Shown: piece after piece, positions 12,001 through 22,474 of the stretch
Numbering within the stretch: the stretch's first letter is position 1
Layout: every line of letters begins with the position of its first letter
Origin: Peribolospora baueri
Taxonomy: Eukaryota > Basidiomycota > Peribolosporomycetes > Peribolosporales > Peribolosporaceae
Length of the DNA: 64,000 nucleotides
Reading direction: 5' to 3'
NCBI GenBank assembly: GCA_029717555.1
Contig: JAMDHS010000091.1
Location: 1-64,000 of the forward strand
Translations under genes and position numbers: made by a program
Notes under the pieces: model-generated
What the model was told of the DNA's origin: nothing
The model's input: the letters and a program-made list of their open reading frames with translations, nothing else
The model's database searches: none

Positions 12001-12437
12001 GAGCTCGACAGTGGTCACGCCGGAATAGACGCCGTTGATGACCTGAAAACGTGTCAGAAGATAGCAAAAAAGTTCAGGTTGACAGCGCGCGGCCTGGTCG
12101 CAGACGCGCATGTGCTTACCTTTCGCGTGATTTCGATGGGGTCGACGTGTTGGCTGTCAAGACCGTAGCACAACTTGGCCACACGGCTGCGACGGGAGGA
12201 AATGCAGAGATGTCAACGCGAACGCTCATGACTGATGGGATGGGAGGGATGCGGTGACGCGCCGACACTCACGACGTGACCTTGTCGAAGGCGATGCGCT
12301 CCTTGCGGCCGTCTGCAACGAGTGACCAAGGGGACGAGAGTGTAAGTTAAATAAGCAATAGCGTCACTACAAAAAGCAAACAGAGGGAGGAAAGAGGGGA
12401 CTAATGAAAGCTCACCGCGCTTGTATACGAAAGACAT
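9100..12437 (-). CDS. RNR1: Ribonucleoside-diphosphate reductase large subunit
   Basis: Class Ia large (R1) subunit, which reduces ribonucleoside diphosphates to deoxy forms in the cytosol. Nine exons: 12437-12416, 12312-12273, 12186-12120, 12042-11856, 11767-11652, 11553-11402, 11311-10450, 10370-9812 and 9734-9100, giving 879 residues, close to the usual family length. The N-terminal ATP-cone begins in the first small exons ([17 protein letters not shown]). Catalytic elements: PQMSSCFLV (redox cysteine), [11 protein letters not shown] (active cysteine and glutamate), and [13 protein letters not shown] in the nucleotide-binding barrel. The tail ends [11 protein letters not shown] with the CxxC used by thioredoxin. 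The first exons are very short (22, 40 and 67 nt). MCB-like boxes lie upstream, as expected for a gene induced at G1/S. Confidence 0.96.
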
Positions 12438-12659
12438 GGTGAGAGTCTGCGTGGGTGAAGCGGTGGTGTCGGTGGCGAAAAGGAGAGTGTTGGGTGGCTT
12501 TTAAGGACGGCAATCAACCTTGGTGCTCGTGGTTTCCGAGAGTGAATGGGAGAGGAAAGAATGAAGGAACAGAGGAATGCGCAAGACGAGTGGTGATGGT
12601 TGATGCTTGGTGGGTCGTGGTGGGTGAGGGAGGAAAGGGAGGCGACGGGAAAAGAGAAG

Positions 12660-12800
12660 CGCGCGTTTAATAGGCGCGCAAATTGGTCGCGTCGGTTGCT
12701 CGGCTGGGCGCGTCGGGACGTCGGATCACCGACGCGTCGCGTCCGGACGACGCGCGTCGTGATCATCGTCGCGTACCCGCGGTCCGACGCGCGTCCGTTT
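12660..12800 (-). promoter_or_regulatory. CGCG-rich cluster with MCB box upstream of RNR1
   Basis: An exact MluI-type ACGCGT lies at 12732-12737, about 300 nt upstream of the RNR1 start. Around it, from about 12660 to 12800, GACGCG/CGCGTC cores recur on both strands. MBF binding to ACGCGT drives RNR1 in budding yeast and cdc22 in fission yeast. The motif is seen directly; its function here is inferred. Confidence 0.5.
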
Positions 12801-13375
12801 AAGCCCCGCCAGCGCGACGGAGGTTCCGTTGAAGTTCTAAGGTTAGAGTATGTATGGTGCATACGGCAACTTCCTTTACGCCATCTCGACTGGGCCGAGT
12901 CGCCTGCGTCGATTGCCAAGGAGGGTGGGAAAGGTGCGAGGAGAGCGACCGTTGCGGGCAGCATCTACTCAAACCCGCGCGCAGCCGCGCCGCCAAGGAA
13001 GTCGAAGGAACTGAGTGTCAGCGCATGTCTCCATGGCTCTTCTAAGTGCGATTCACTTTATCGTTCCATCTCAGCCGGCGTTGAGCTGCAAAACTACGTC
13101 GAACGTGTGCAAGGCTCGAGTTGGACATGACGGACGAATGATCTTCCGTCTGGGAAAAGACAAAACGATGGTCCTTTGCACGATTCCCCAATCCTCCCAC
13201 GTACAATCATTCTCCCATCAAACGATCGTATACATAACGAGCCAAGTGCGGCCGCATTAGTTCGGAAACGTAACGTCGATGAAACTTTGGTCCTGGCGAA
13301 CGCCCATGTCCGGTTGGCAGGAACGTCAATGGTGCCCAGCCGGTACTCGCAGTCTCATTTTGCCCAATCCATTCT
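12801..13375. other. Intergenic, no supported gene
   Basis: This lies between the RNR1 upstream region and the 3' end of the 7TM gene. Short ORFs on both strands lack motifs. I see no RNA gene or repeat. Confidence 0.45.
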
Positions 13376-15345
13376 TCACTTGAAGGCCACGGTCCTACCG
13401 GTGGGGTAACTGCTCATGCGAGGGTAGCGGGCCGCTGGCGCGCGGTCAGTGGCGAACGGGACCATCTGGGAGAAGTGGTTGAACCGCTCGACGGACTGAT
13501 TGTCCATGTGAACGTGCTCGGTGGACCTGACCGCAGGCAGTAAGCGATGGTGAAGGGCAACGCCGGTTAGCATTCGCTGACGCCTTGAACGTATGAATCC
13601 GGCCCATCGCTCACTTGATGAAGTCCTCGTCCTGCATGACTTCCCTCTCGACCTGATCTTTGCGCTTAGGCGTTTCCATCCTGTTGAAGCTGCCCGTGCT
13701 GCCACCGTTCTCGAAGATGTTGCGAGTCGAACGAGTGCGGAGGCAGTCACTTCCGGGGGACCAATCAGCTCGGGGGAGACGAGAGGCGGGGAAGACAGTC
13801 AATGTGACTTCTTGTTGTTTCTGCTGTCGCCCTGCTTTTTGGATGAGGTCGGTGTAGGCGCGCGAGGAAAGAATGACCCTTTGGAGGTAAGCAAATGAAC
13901 AGGAGTGAGCGAGACGGAAAGCAAATATCCAACGGGAATGAAGGGCCGAGAAGGGAGGCGAGCTCTTACGACATAGTTGTGGCAAAGGGTGGGAACCAGA
14001 ACTGCATGCTGTTTGATGTGGACGAGATCATGGATACATGATGCAGTAGAGGTCGGTAAGGGGCGTCCTCTTTTGTAAAGTTTGAAGCTAGACGAATACA
14101 TACACATCGTTCAGTTTGATGAGGACAAAAATGAGCGTGATGATGTTGGCGCAGCACACGGCAGCGACGTAAAGGACGCCGCTTGAGATGAGCCTATCTG
14201 TGGGCGAAGAACTCTTTCCCATGGGGGTATGGAGCAGCTTATATCCCGTGAGTATTAAGCAGGAGACGTCAAACACTGTAGATCCCGACGCGAGTTAGCA
14301 TTTGTATGGCGAGTGGGACAGCCTGAAATGAATGATAGAAAAAAAACTCACCCTCTGTCACAACTACATCGTAGGAGTGGGCCAGACTTAAAGTCAGAGA
14401 CAACCATTGAGTATTGAAAGCGGATGGGTAGTGTGGCCAGACCGCTCACCGTAGGAAGCAGAGTAGAACGACTTGATGTTCACGGCGCTGCAACCGGTAC
14501 CCTCGACGAAAATTGCGTTCAACGAGAAAGGCTGCCAGATCCAAAAAGAACAGACGACTTGTTCGTAGCGTGGTTTGGGAAGATGAGCAGAAGGAGTTAG
14601 TATTCCGTCCCGTTGGCGAATTGCCAGTCGCGAAATGACGAAACGAAGCTCTGCAAAGTGCCGGATAGCTCGAATCGGCTCGTCGCTCACTGAGATACAA
14701 GGGACCCATGCCCATCAGTACGTATTTCTGTTTTGTCCCAACCCAAACGGCGACAGTGCGAAGAGCGAAGATGGCGGAGGAACAGCAGACGGCCAATGCG
14801 CCCATCCAACCTATGAGGCGGATCCAAGTTTGGCACATGTGCGTGGGTGTGCCGGTGTGGCTGTAAATGAGCATCACCACCCAATCGGCGATGAGGCATG
14901 CCCTTGCGCTGAGGTAGAACTGCGATGGTTCAATAACGGGGTCAGCAACGGCCGATGACCTCCGAAGAGAGGCACGCGCTTGAGCACGCCGCTCACCAGC
15001 ATAAGCCAGTGGAATTCGATCTTCCCAACCACCATCTGGAAGTCCCAGTGGCAAGTGAGAGCAAACTCCCAGGACTGTAATAATGTCAACATAGATGGGT
15101 TCATTCGGAGTGAGCCAGGCCCTCAACAGTGAATAATGCCTTGTATTCGAGCTCACCCAGAGACCGAAAAGACAGAAGAGATATGCTTGGTCTTCAGACA
15201 AAGAACGCGCATCAAGGCCTTTAAGACATCGTCGCGGGAGAGCAAGCAAATAGCATGCAGCTGCTGTGACGACCTTGAGGAGCATCGAAGACTCACATGC
15301 CTTAGAATCGCGCAGAACCTCGTGCGGATCAGACCAGTCGACCAT
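13376..15345 (-). CDS. Seven-transmembrane protein of a basidiomycete-type family
   Basis: Function unknown. Nine exons fit: 15345-15157, 15074-14997, 14919-14691, 14557-14450, 14386-14352, 14275-14104, 14008-13970, 13878-13615 and 13526-13376, about 421 residues. The order of features matches a hypothetical 7TM family common in basidiomycetes as I recall it: WSDPHEVLRDS, WEFALTCHWDFQMVVGK, a Cys-containing helix pair (HMCQTWIRLIGWMGALAVC), LRTVAVWVGTKQ, GCSAVNIKSFYS, VFDVSCLILTGYKLL, NIITLIFVLIKLNDV, ATTMSVILSSRAY, then a polar tail. All phases agree except the join of exons 4 and 5, which is out by one base; one missing G at 14449-14450 would explain it. The start is uncertain, since a splice-acceptor-like TTGCAG precedes an upstream in-frame ATG at 15417. 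Confidence 0.55.
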
Positions 15346-15419
15346 TCCGAGAGCGGCTTTTGTGGGTTGAAAAGAAGGAGAGGAACTTGTGGCCTTCGAC
15401 AAAGATAACCACTGCAAGT

Positions 15420-17645
15420 CAAGGAGAAGATCGGTCTGGACCCCCTCTCAGATCGGTGCCTGGAACGGGGAACAAAATGGACAAGGATGAGCGGGGACCA
15501 TATATGTGGTTGCTCGAAAGGGTCGACTGAGGGGAAGCCTCGAGAAACGAGGGGACGGGAAATGAATACAATAACTAGCGAGGTAAAGAAAACATAGCAG
15601 CCGAGGTGAGATCTGGAAGGCTTGCCAACATGTAATCGAAATTTGACTATAGCGTAATCGCCGACATGGCGCATCCAGCCTTTTGACTCTTCCAAAAAGA
15701 GGCGCATGTGAGAGGGAAACCAGGAGACGGCGAGCGGCATTGAATGAAAGACTTTGCGACTGGCGTTGTGACGCTATGAAAACTCACGCGAACGTCATTC
15801 GGGATCGGATACATGATTTTCGTGCAGAGAACGGACGTGAAAGAGCATTGGACTCCACGGAGGATCAACGTTGCAGCCACGAGATGACGAAAGCTTGTTT
15901 GCGGACCGGGGCAGCGCGGAAAAGGACGCTTGTGCAGACTTGACCGAGAGCTGGCGCTTGAAAAACAAATTATCCTCCCTGCCCGCTTCACCCACGGAGA
16001 CGCGAGGAAAGGGCCCCACTTAACAAATATCACCACGCCATAAATGAGTCCGGTTACCGCGCACGCAGGAGAGCGGAGAAGGTGAGTGAGCGAGCGGAGA
16101 CCAGCGGTCCGACGTCGTACAGTACGCTTCAGTACCTGTCATGAGCCTAGCCACACTGCGGGGCGACCGAGAAGAGCCGTTTAATGGCATTGCCGGGCTC
16201 CCTCTTTCTCGTTTGCCCATCCATCTTTTCCGTAAAAGCAGGTGAGAGATGGCGAGATGGTCACAGAGAATACCTTCAGCTTCGCAACCGCCCTAGTGCA
16301 GGTGGTTGAGTACTGGTAAGGAGATATTGGAATATGCATACGGGACGAAAGCGGTCGAAAGAGCGCAGATGGCGGAAGACTCGGTTTCCAAAAGAAAACC
16401 GAGTGGAGAAGAAGCCGATGGACCATATACAGGCAAAACGAGCCGGAGAGCGGCGAGTTGCGCACAGCACGTCACCTGATGAAGGCCTTGGTCTTTTGTT
16501 CGATTTCGTCAGCTTAAAAGCCCGCCTTTTTTCCCAGTCGAGGAGGCACTCTGCAGACAAAGTAATAAGAGTGTACGGTTCTGGCATCAGTCTCACATGT
16601 CAGATTTCTCAGAGCTTCAATGGGGCTCAGACAATAAGTAGACTCTGAGTAAGGGGGACAGATCACGAGAAGCGCGGACTTGACAGGATGGAACTGACGG
16701 TCCAGACTGAGTGGAGTGAACGTTGGCGACAACGAAGGTTCTGTGATGCAAAGGCGAACAACTTGCCTATACTCCAGTTGGGCCATCACTACAAGTGACC
16801 ATCCCGACGCGAAGAGGAATTCGGTGCGATCCATCGCACCGGCTCCAACGACACCGGGCGCGGCGGGACGCGACTGGGAGTCAATTTTGTTGCGTGTGCT
16901 TGTACCTGCATGGGGGTCACGTCAAAGAGCGCACATTCCAAAGGGCACGGCGCAAGGCTGCCCGGCTGTACAACGTTGCGCTCAAAGTTTTTGACTCTGG
17001 GCAGGATGAATGATGCGCACGTGTGTGGCTAGGTAGATGATTGTTCGCCGTCAGGGCCGTGAGTGGGGTAACGTAGTCACGTCGCCAGAATCGAACTTAG
17101 TTGTCGTTCGTGCGGGCGTAGTGAGCTTACGTGGTGGATGAAGACAAGACATACCAAACCAAGACTCTCGCACGAACGGTGACAGTGATGATTGCGGCTT
17201 AGGACAGTCACGAAGGCAACGTCAACGTCTATGTGCCGAGGAAGTGAGAGCTCACGTCGTCCCGGACGCTTACGTGAGGAGGGATCACTTAGGTTGCTAC
17301 ATAGGGGGCGCTCCCGGAGCGCCACTTATATACTCGTAAGGGCTTCAGCCCTCGAATGCGGAAGAGACAGGAAGAGATAGAGGGCGCAAAGGGGTCCGAG
17401 AACTAACGGATTGAGGAATGCTCTAGCGTCCTTCTAGGGTCAGACGCGGACACAAGCGGAGATGACCGGACCAGCAGACTATAATGCCATAGCAGTCTCA
17501 TCACGTGCCGCTATCACTGCAGCGTGGCGTAATCTGCTCTACTAAATGCCTCTCCGCTGAACGTCATAACCTCGTCTGCTAAACATTCGGGGCAAAGACG
17601 AATGACAGTGGCCTAAATATAAGTTTAAGATGATTTCCAAGTAAT
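15420..17645 (-). other. Unresolved region with exon-like minus-strand pieces
   Basis: No complete gene model could be built. Pieces that read like exons of a membrane protein on the minus strand include GLIYGVVIFVKWGPF near 16040-15990, TLILRGVQCSFTSVLCTKIM near 15880-15800, and SWFPSHMRLFLEESKGWMRH near 15725-15660 followed by GDYAIVKFRLHVGKPSR. They could be 5' exons of the 7TM gene or a separate neighbour. From about 16050 to 17645 I see only short ORFs with no motif. Confidence 0.3.
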
Positions 17646-19436
17646 TCAGGCAGGTTGCGAAGCGCCGGACGCCTTCCACGCGGAGAGGATGAGGTCGACG
17701 ATGGCGTCGATCCCCTTGCCTTCTTTCATAGACGAGAAGATGGTCGGGCCGCGGTCGCGCTGTCAGTATGGGGTTTGTTTTAGGTATCGTAAACCAAGCC
17801 AAGGCAGACGGGAGCGATGCGCGAGACGGGCCGAAAGGAAGTGGTCAGCAGACAGGCTCCAGTTCGGTGAGACGTCGAACAGCCTTAGCACTGCAACGTA
17901 TGGGGACGAAGCTCACCATTTTGTCCGCATCTCTCCGCATCACTCCGAGGTCCGAGCCGACGTACTGAGCAATGTCAATCTGTAAGGGAAGATGGAAGCA
18001 GCAGCTCTACATCAGCATTTGAGGATGCATCGCCCGCGGCCCGCGGCCCGCGCTAGGCGAGCCGACGGTGACGCTGCGAGCCATGTTGAGCTTTTCAACT
18101 TGCCTTGTTGATGACCAGGAGATCAGACTGAGATATTCCCGGCCCTCCCTTTCGAGGGATCTTGTCTCCTCCTGATACGTCGATCTGCATCGTCGCCACG
18201 GTGTAAACGGAGAATCACGAGCTAGGGTCAGGATCGAGTCTGACTGGGGACGCAAGGTCGACCAGCATCGACGAGAAATGGACACATGCGACGTAGATGA
18301 TATAATCTGCCAACTCCCTGGAGTAGTTCGCTGTCGTCGCAGAAAGCAAAACGGAGATGTGTCAAGCGCATGGCGGCCATCACAAGACAGCTCGCGTCAT
18401 GTCATGAACGTGCCTCGAGCGCACCTGCCAGATTGTCTCCGCCACTCTCGACGAGAAGGAGCTGGGTGTTGTACTCTGCTTGCAGCTCTTCAAGTGCGGA
18501 TAGGTTGGCACTGATGTCCTCACGAATTGCCGCATGAGGGCAGCCGCCTGAGTTGGCACGATAGCAGAAAGGAGGATCGTTCATGGTAAACGAACGAGTC
18601 AGTTTTCTTTCTCGTCTCGCGCTCTTGCTCGTCCCATCGGAACGTTCCCTCACCGCTTCCGACTAAGTTACAGGTTACTCACCAGTCTCGATCGCCCTGA
18701 TCCTCCCCTTATCCTCCAGCGCCTTGTTCCGAATGAGGAACTCTTGGTCCTCCTTGGTGAAGATATCGTTGGTAACCGCCGCAATGTTGTATTTCGTCCG
18801 CAGGGCCTTGCACAACGCCAGCATCAACGCCGTCTTTCCTGAGCCGACAGGCCTGGAAGTGCAGGAAGGGCCACAGGGTGGAGGGAAATGGCATCAGCGG
18901 TCGTCCCGAAGAAGACCGAGCGGCGCCGCAAGAGTCTGGCTCAGTAGGACTCACCCGCCTATGCCGACCGTGAAAGCCCTCTCTTTCCAGTCACGAGAAG
19001 AGTAGTCCGGGAGGTCTCGTTCGGCAAACTTGCCTGAAGGGCGTTGTGCCAGCGCACAGGAGAGAGAAAGGCCGAGAAAGCGGCCCGTGTTGACAGTGTC
19101 CACAGGGAAGAAAGGGTCAACTCGACATACACACGGCCTTCAGTCGCCAGTTGTCCGCTTTCGGCCGCATTCTCCCCTCTCCTCTCCTCTCCAACTCGCC
19201 ACATGCCGGACGAGCGACTCACCGGCGTGCTCCAAATGCTCATGTGTGTGTCCATGCTCCGCCATTCCTTCCCCATGAGAGTGGGTGTGGCTCGGCCCGG
19301 AGCCGCCATCGTGGTCGTGCGAGTGTCCGACGGCACCGTCGACAAGGCCCGAGCGGTCGCCATTCAGCGGGCCCGAGCCGGTGCCAGTGCCTGGCTTGGT
19401 ATCGAAGCGACAAACTTGACCGTCGGAAGCAGCCAT
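17646..19436 (-). CDS. ureG: Urease accessory protein UreG (nickel-insertion GTPase)
   Basis: SIMIBI-class GTPase that delivers nickel to urease with UreD/UreF. Eight exons: 19436-19223, 19033-18955, 18852-18683, 18547-18425, 18330-18290, 18184-18104, 17979-17917 and 17759-17646, giving 294 residues with exact phases. Motifs: [16 protein letters not shown], Walker [31 protein letters not shown], the nickel-binding [13 protein letters not shown] (CPH), [40 protein letters not shown] and the GTP-specificity motif NKID. The first 70 residues are His-rich ([24 protein letters not shown]), a likely metal store seen in fungal and plant UreG. Two introns use GC donors (AAG|GCAAGT at 18103 and GTC|GCATGT at 18289). 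Confidence 0.95.
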
Positions 19437-19844
19437 GGTTGGAGGGTTGGACTGGCGGTCCAGGGAAGCGTCTTGGACGGGACGAAAGGCGAGGGCGAGC
19501 TGCAAGGTGAGCCATTAGATACGGCTATGTCCCCGTATCCCCGCGTGCACGAAGCGCGTGACGGACGATCGATCGCGTGCAGGGTAAGAACTTCTGTTGG
19601 AGCGGCCGAGGGCGACCCCGAGGGCGTGTGTTGCCGACCAGCACGTGACAACGGTTCGCTTTTTCTTCGCCTTGGAATCTGTTTGAACCCCGCTGCTATC
19701 TCATGGAATATCATCACTGTCTACGCACCTCAGCTCAAAATTCAGCCGCTCTGTCAGCGCAATTCAGCAGGTTATGAGCCCAGCTTCAGCTAGAACAGGC
19801 GGCAAGGGGACTGGGACGTCTTCAGCAGGCGATCTCGGGTCAGG

Positions 19845-21700
19845 TGCGCCTAGACTCACTCGGGTCAGGGAGGCCGACGAGGTACCATGCGAAGATCGCA
19901 AACATGGTCAAGGGCGTCAACGACGACAACGACGACAACGACGACAACGACGACACCGCTTCATGGTTGCTGCAGAGAGTACAGAAGCTCAATGCGACAA
20001 AATACGGCAGCTGGAGGAACGTCATGATCACCACGCTCCAAGCGATAGGACTCTGGTTTTTCATCGACCCCAATGAACCGGAGATCGACATCGACGATGC
20101 GGTCAGCTATCACTCGGACGAGGTCGACAGGGACGCAGCGGCCATGAACTACGGCTATGTTCTCTAGATTGTCAAGATGGCGGTCACCCAGACACTCGAC
20201 ATCTCCCAGCGCAGCCTGATCGACAACAGCAGAACGGCCAAGCAAGTATGGACCGATATCGAGCGGATCCACGTGAATCCGTCCACCAGAATGCGTCTGC
20301 ACTCGGAGCTTGAGGCGGCAAAGCCTCGGCCCAAGGAGTCAATGTTAGACTTCTTCTGCCGCATGACGACGCTCCGCCTCAATTTCATCGCAGCCGGGGC
20401 CACACTGGGAGATGAAGACTTCACCTTCATGCTCCTACGCAGACTCCCAAAGTCTTTCGACGGGATCAGGACGACATATCGGATCAATGTCGACCGATTT
20501 GGTCTGTCATCGTCCGATGAATTTGTTCAGACCTTCGTCCAGATTGAAAAAATGCAAAATCTCGAGAAAGCGGGCAAGTCGACGCCACCGACCGAGACCA
20601 CCATGGCCGCAACTGACCCGAAAAAGGACAAGAAGGCCAAGTTCAAGGGCAACTGCCACTGCGGGAAGAGCGGACACAAGAAGGCCGATTGTCGGACGAA
20701 GAAGCGTGAGGAACAAGAGCGTAGAGCGGGCGGCGATGGCCGAAAAAGCGATTGAAGCCTTTCCCTTCGTTTCCTTTTCGCCGTGGGACGCAGACACCCA
20801 GAAGGACGACTGGGTTCTCGGCAGCAACGCCAGCAAGCACATGGCAAACGACAAGCGCTGGTGCGGGCAGTATCAAGCCTTTGAGGTTCCCCAACAAGTC
20901 ACTGTCGGTAACAACGCAACACTCATCGCTCCAGGATCGGGCGAGGTTCACTTCACCTTCCCCGATGGACGCTCTGGGACGATCAGCAACGTTCTCTACG
21001 TGCCAGGGCTGGTTGTCAACCTTCTCTCGTTTTGCCAGCTGACGAAGCGCGGCTTTGTCATTGAGGCGTGGAACGAGGAGATCAAGGTCAAGACCGATGG
21101 AGGGCAGGAAGTCATTGCCGGACGCGTCCAAGAAGGACTGTACAAGTTGAACTTTAGGCCCGGAGCAAGCCCTTGACGCTCAAGAGTCGGTCGAGACTGG
21201 ACCGATTGAGATTGAGGCCGAGAGTGATTCCGACGGGAGCGACACCAGCACCGACACCGAGGATGCGGATGAACAGCTCCCCGCAGAGTCAAACGGGACT
21301 CTCAACAGCCTAGAACTTTGGCACAGGCGACTCGAGACACGGATTCGTTTGACGGTGTAGGAGACGGTGGCGTCTTCTTTCTGGAAAGTCTTTTCACAAG
21401 GTCGATGATTCCTCTTTCATAACCCTAAGGGCCTCGGTCCAGAATTCCTTTCCAATATCGGTTGAGACGAGGAGTGGCGGGTCATTTCGATGATTGTGCA
21501 GTTCGCTCGTTCCGCGACACCGTTCCACTGGGGTGTCTAAGGGGTAGTCGTCTCGTGGATGATCCCCTTGCTTCTCATGAAGTCGGCCGATGCCCCACCG
21601 GTGTACTCTCAAGTCGACCATCGTCGATTCGACGCTCTTCGTGCGGTGCTGAACACCAGGAAGAACGTGGACACACTTCGAGGCAAAAGATAAAAGCACA
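19845..21700 (+). mobile_element. Broken Ty1/copia LTR-retrotransposon fossil
   Basis: A gag-like region of about 280 residues covers roughly 19,900-20,750 on the plus strand. It ends in a retroviral-type zinc knuckle (CHCGKSGHKKADC) and a lysine-rich tail. A copia protease/pre-integrase-like stretch follows to about 21,175 (VTVGNNATLIAPGSGEVHF, SNVLYVPGLVVNLLS). A short integrase-like stretch lies at about 21,390-21,700 in the opposite orientation, so the copy is rearranged. No reverse transcriptase, RNase H or clear LTR pair was seen. The copy is incomplete and broken in several places. Fairly well kept reading frames in the gag part suggest a modest age. The plus-strand reading starts near a GACAAC microsatellite (19,918-19,954). 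Confidence 0.8.
19918..19954 (+). repeat. GACAAC-type microsatellite
   Basis: Four tandem units of AACGACGAC at the start of the gag-like region of the copia fossil, encoding an Asn/Asp run. Confidence 0.8.
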
Positions 21701-22474
21701 AGCGACCCGCTCAGCCTGGAAACAGAGGCGCTCGCGTCATCTAGACGTCTATCGCTTCCAGTAGATCCAAGCCAGGCAGCCAGCCATGTACGGTGAATTA
21801 AGTCCGCTCAGTCTATGCCCACATATGTAGTCTCCTTCTGTAGTCTCTCCCTCCCTCTTTCCCTCCTCCCTCTTTCCCAGCCACGCCACGCCATGGCCCG
21901 GTTCGGCCCTGGCTCCCAACCGAATCCATCCATCTCGTCGTTGTTGTTTCTCTTTCGGCGACCTGGACCGGCATGTGCTTGCGTACCCCGAAAAACCGCT
22001 CTACGTCTAGTCTCCGGTATTCGTCACTTCTGGCGACAACGCCCCGACCCTGCCTTCCGACTCGTCCTTGACCGTCGTCCAAGTCAGGTTCCGTGCAAAC
22101 TCTGGCAAATCGAACCCCAGTCCACTTAGTCTTCCACCCGGACCTGCGCTTCTGCTTCTCCCGCCTCTCCCGCTCCGGCTCGGTGAAGGGTCTGACGGAG
22201 CACCCCGGGATGGGCGTCGCCCGAGAATCGTAATGGCGACACGGAGAGAGAGGAGGTGAAATAGTCCCCGGCGCTGGCGGTGACCACCCGCAGCCTCCGA
22301 GCTCTCGCGTCCCTCGAGCAGGAACCGGAGAGCGCCTGGGCTTTGTGGTTCCGTTCCTCACCGTCGTCGATTGCCTTGGCTTTGCTTTGCCCGTTTGTTT
22401 TGTCTACCCCCTTTCCGTTACGTGGCGGTGAGTCGGACGGCCGCCGCGTTGGTCGCCCTCTCTGCAAGTCGTCG
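21701..22474. other. Intergenic, no supported gene
   Basis: This lies between the copia fossil and the 3' end of the kinase-like gene. Two overlapping ORFs of 180 and 120 codons on the minus strand are low-complexity and lack motifs; I do not accept them. Confidence 0.4.
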
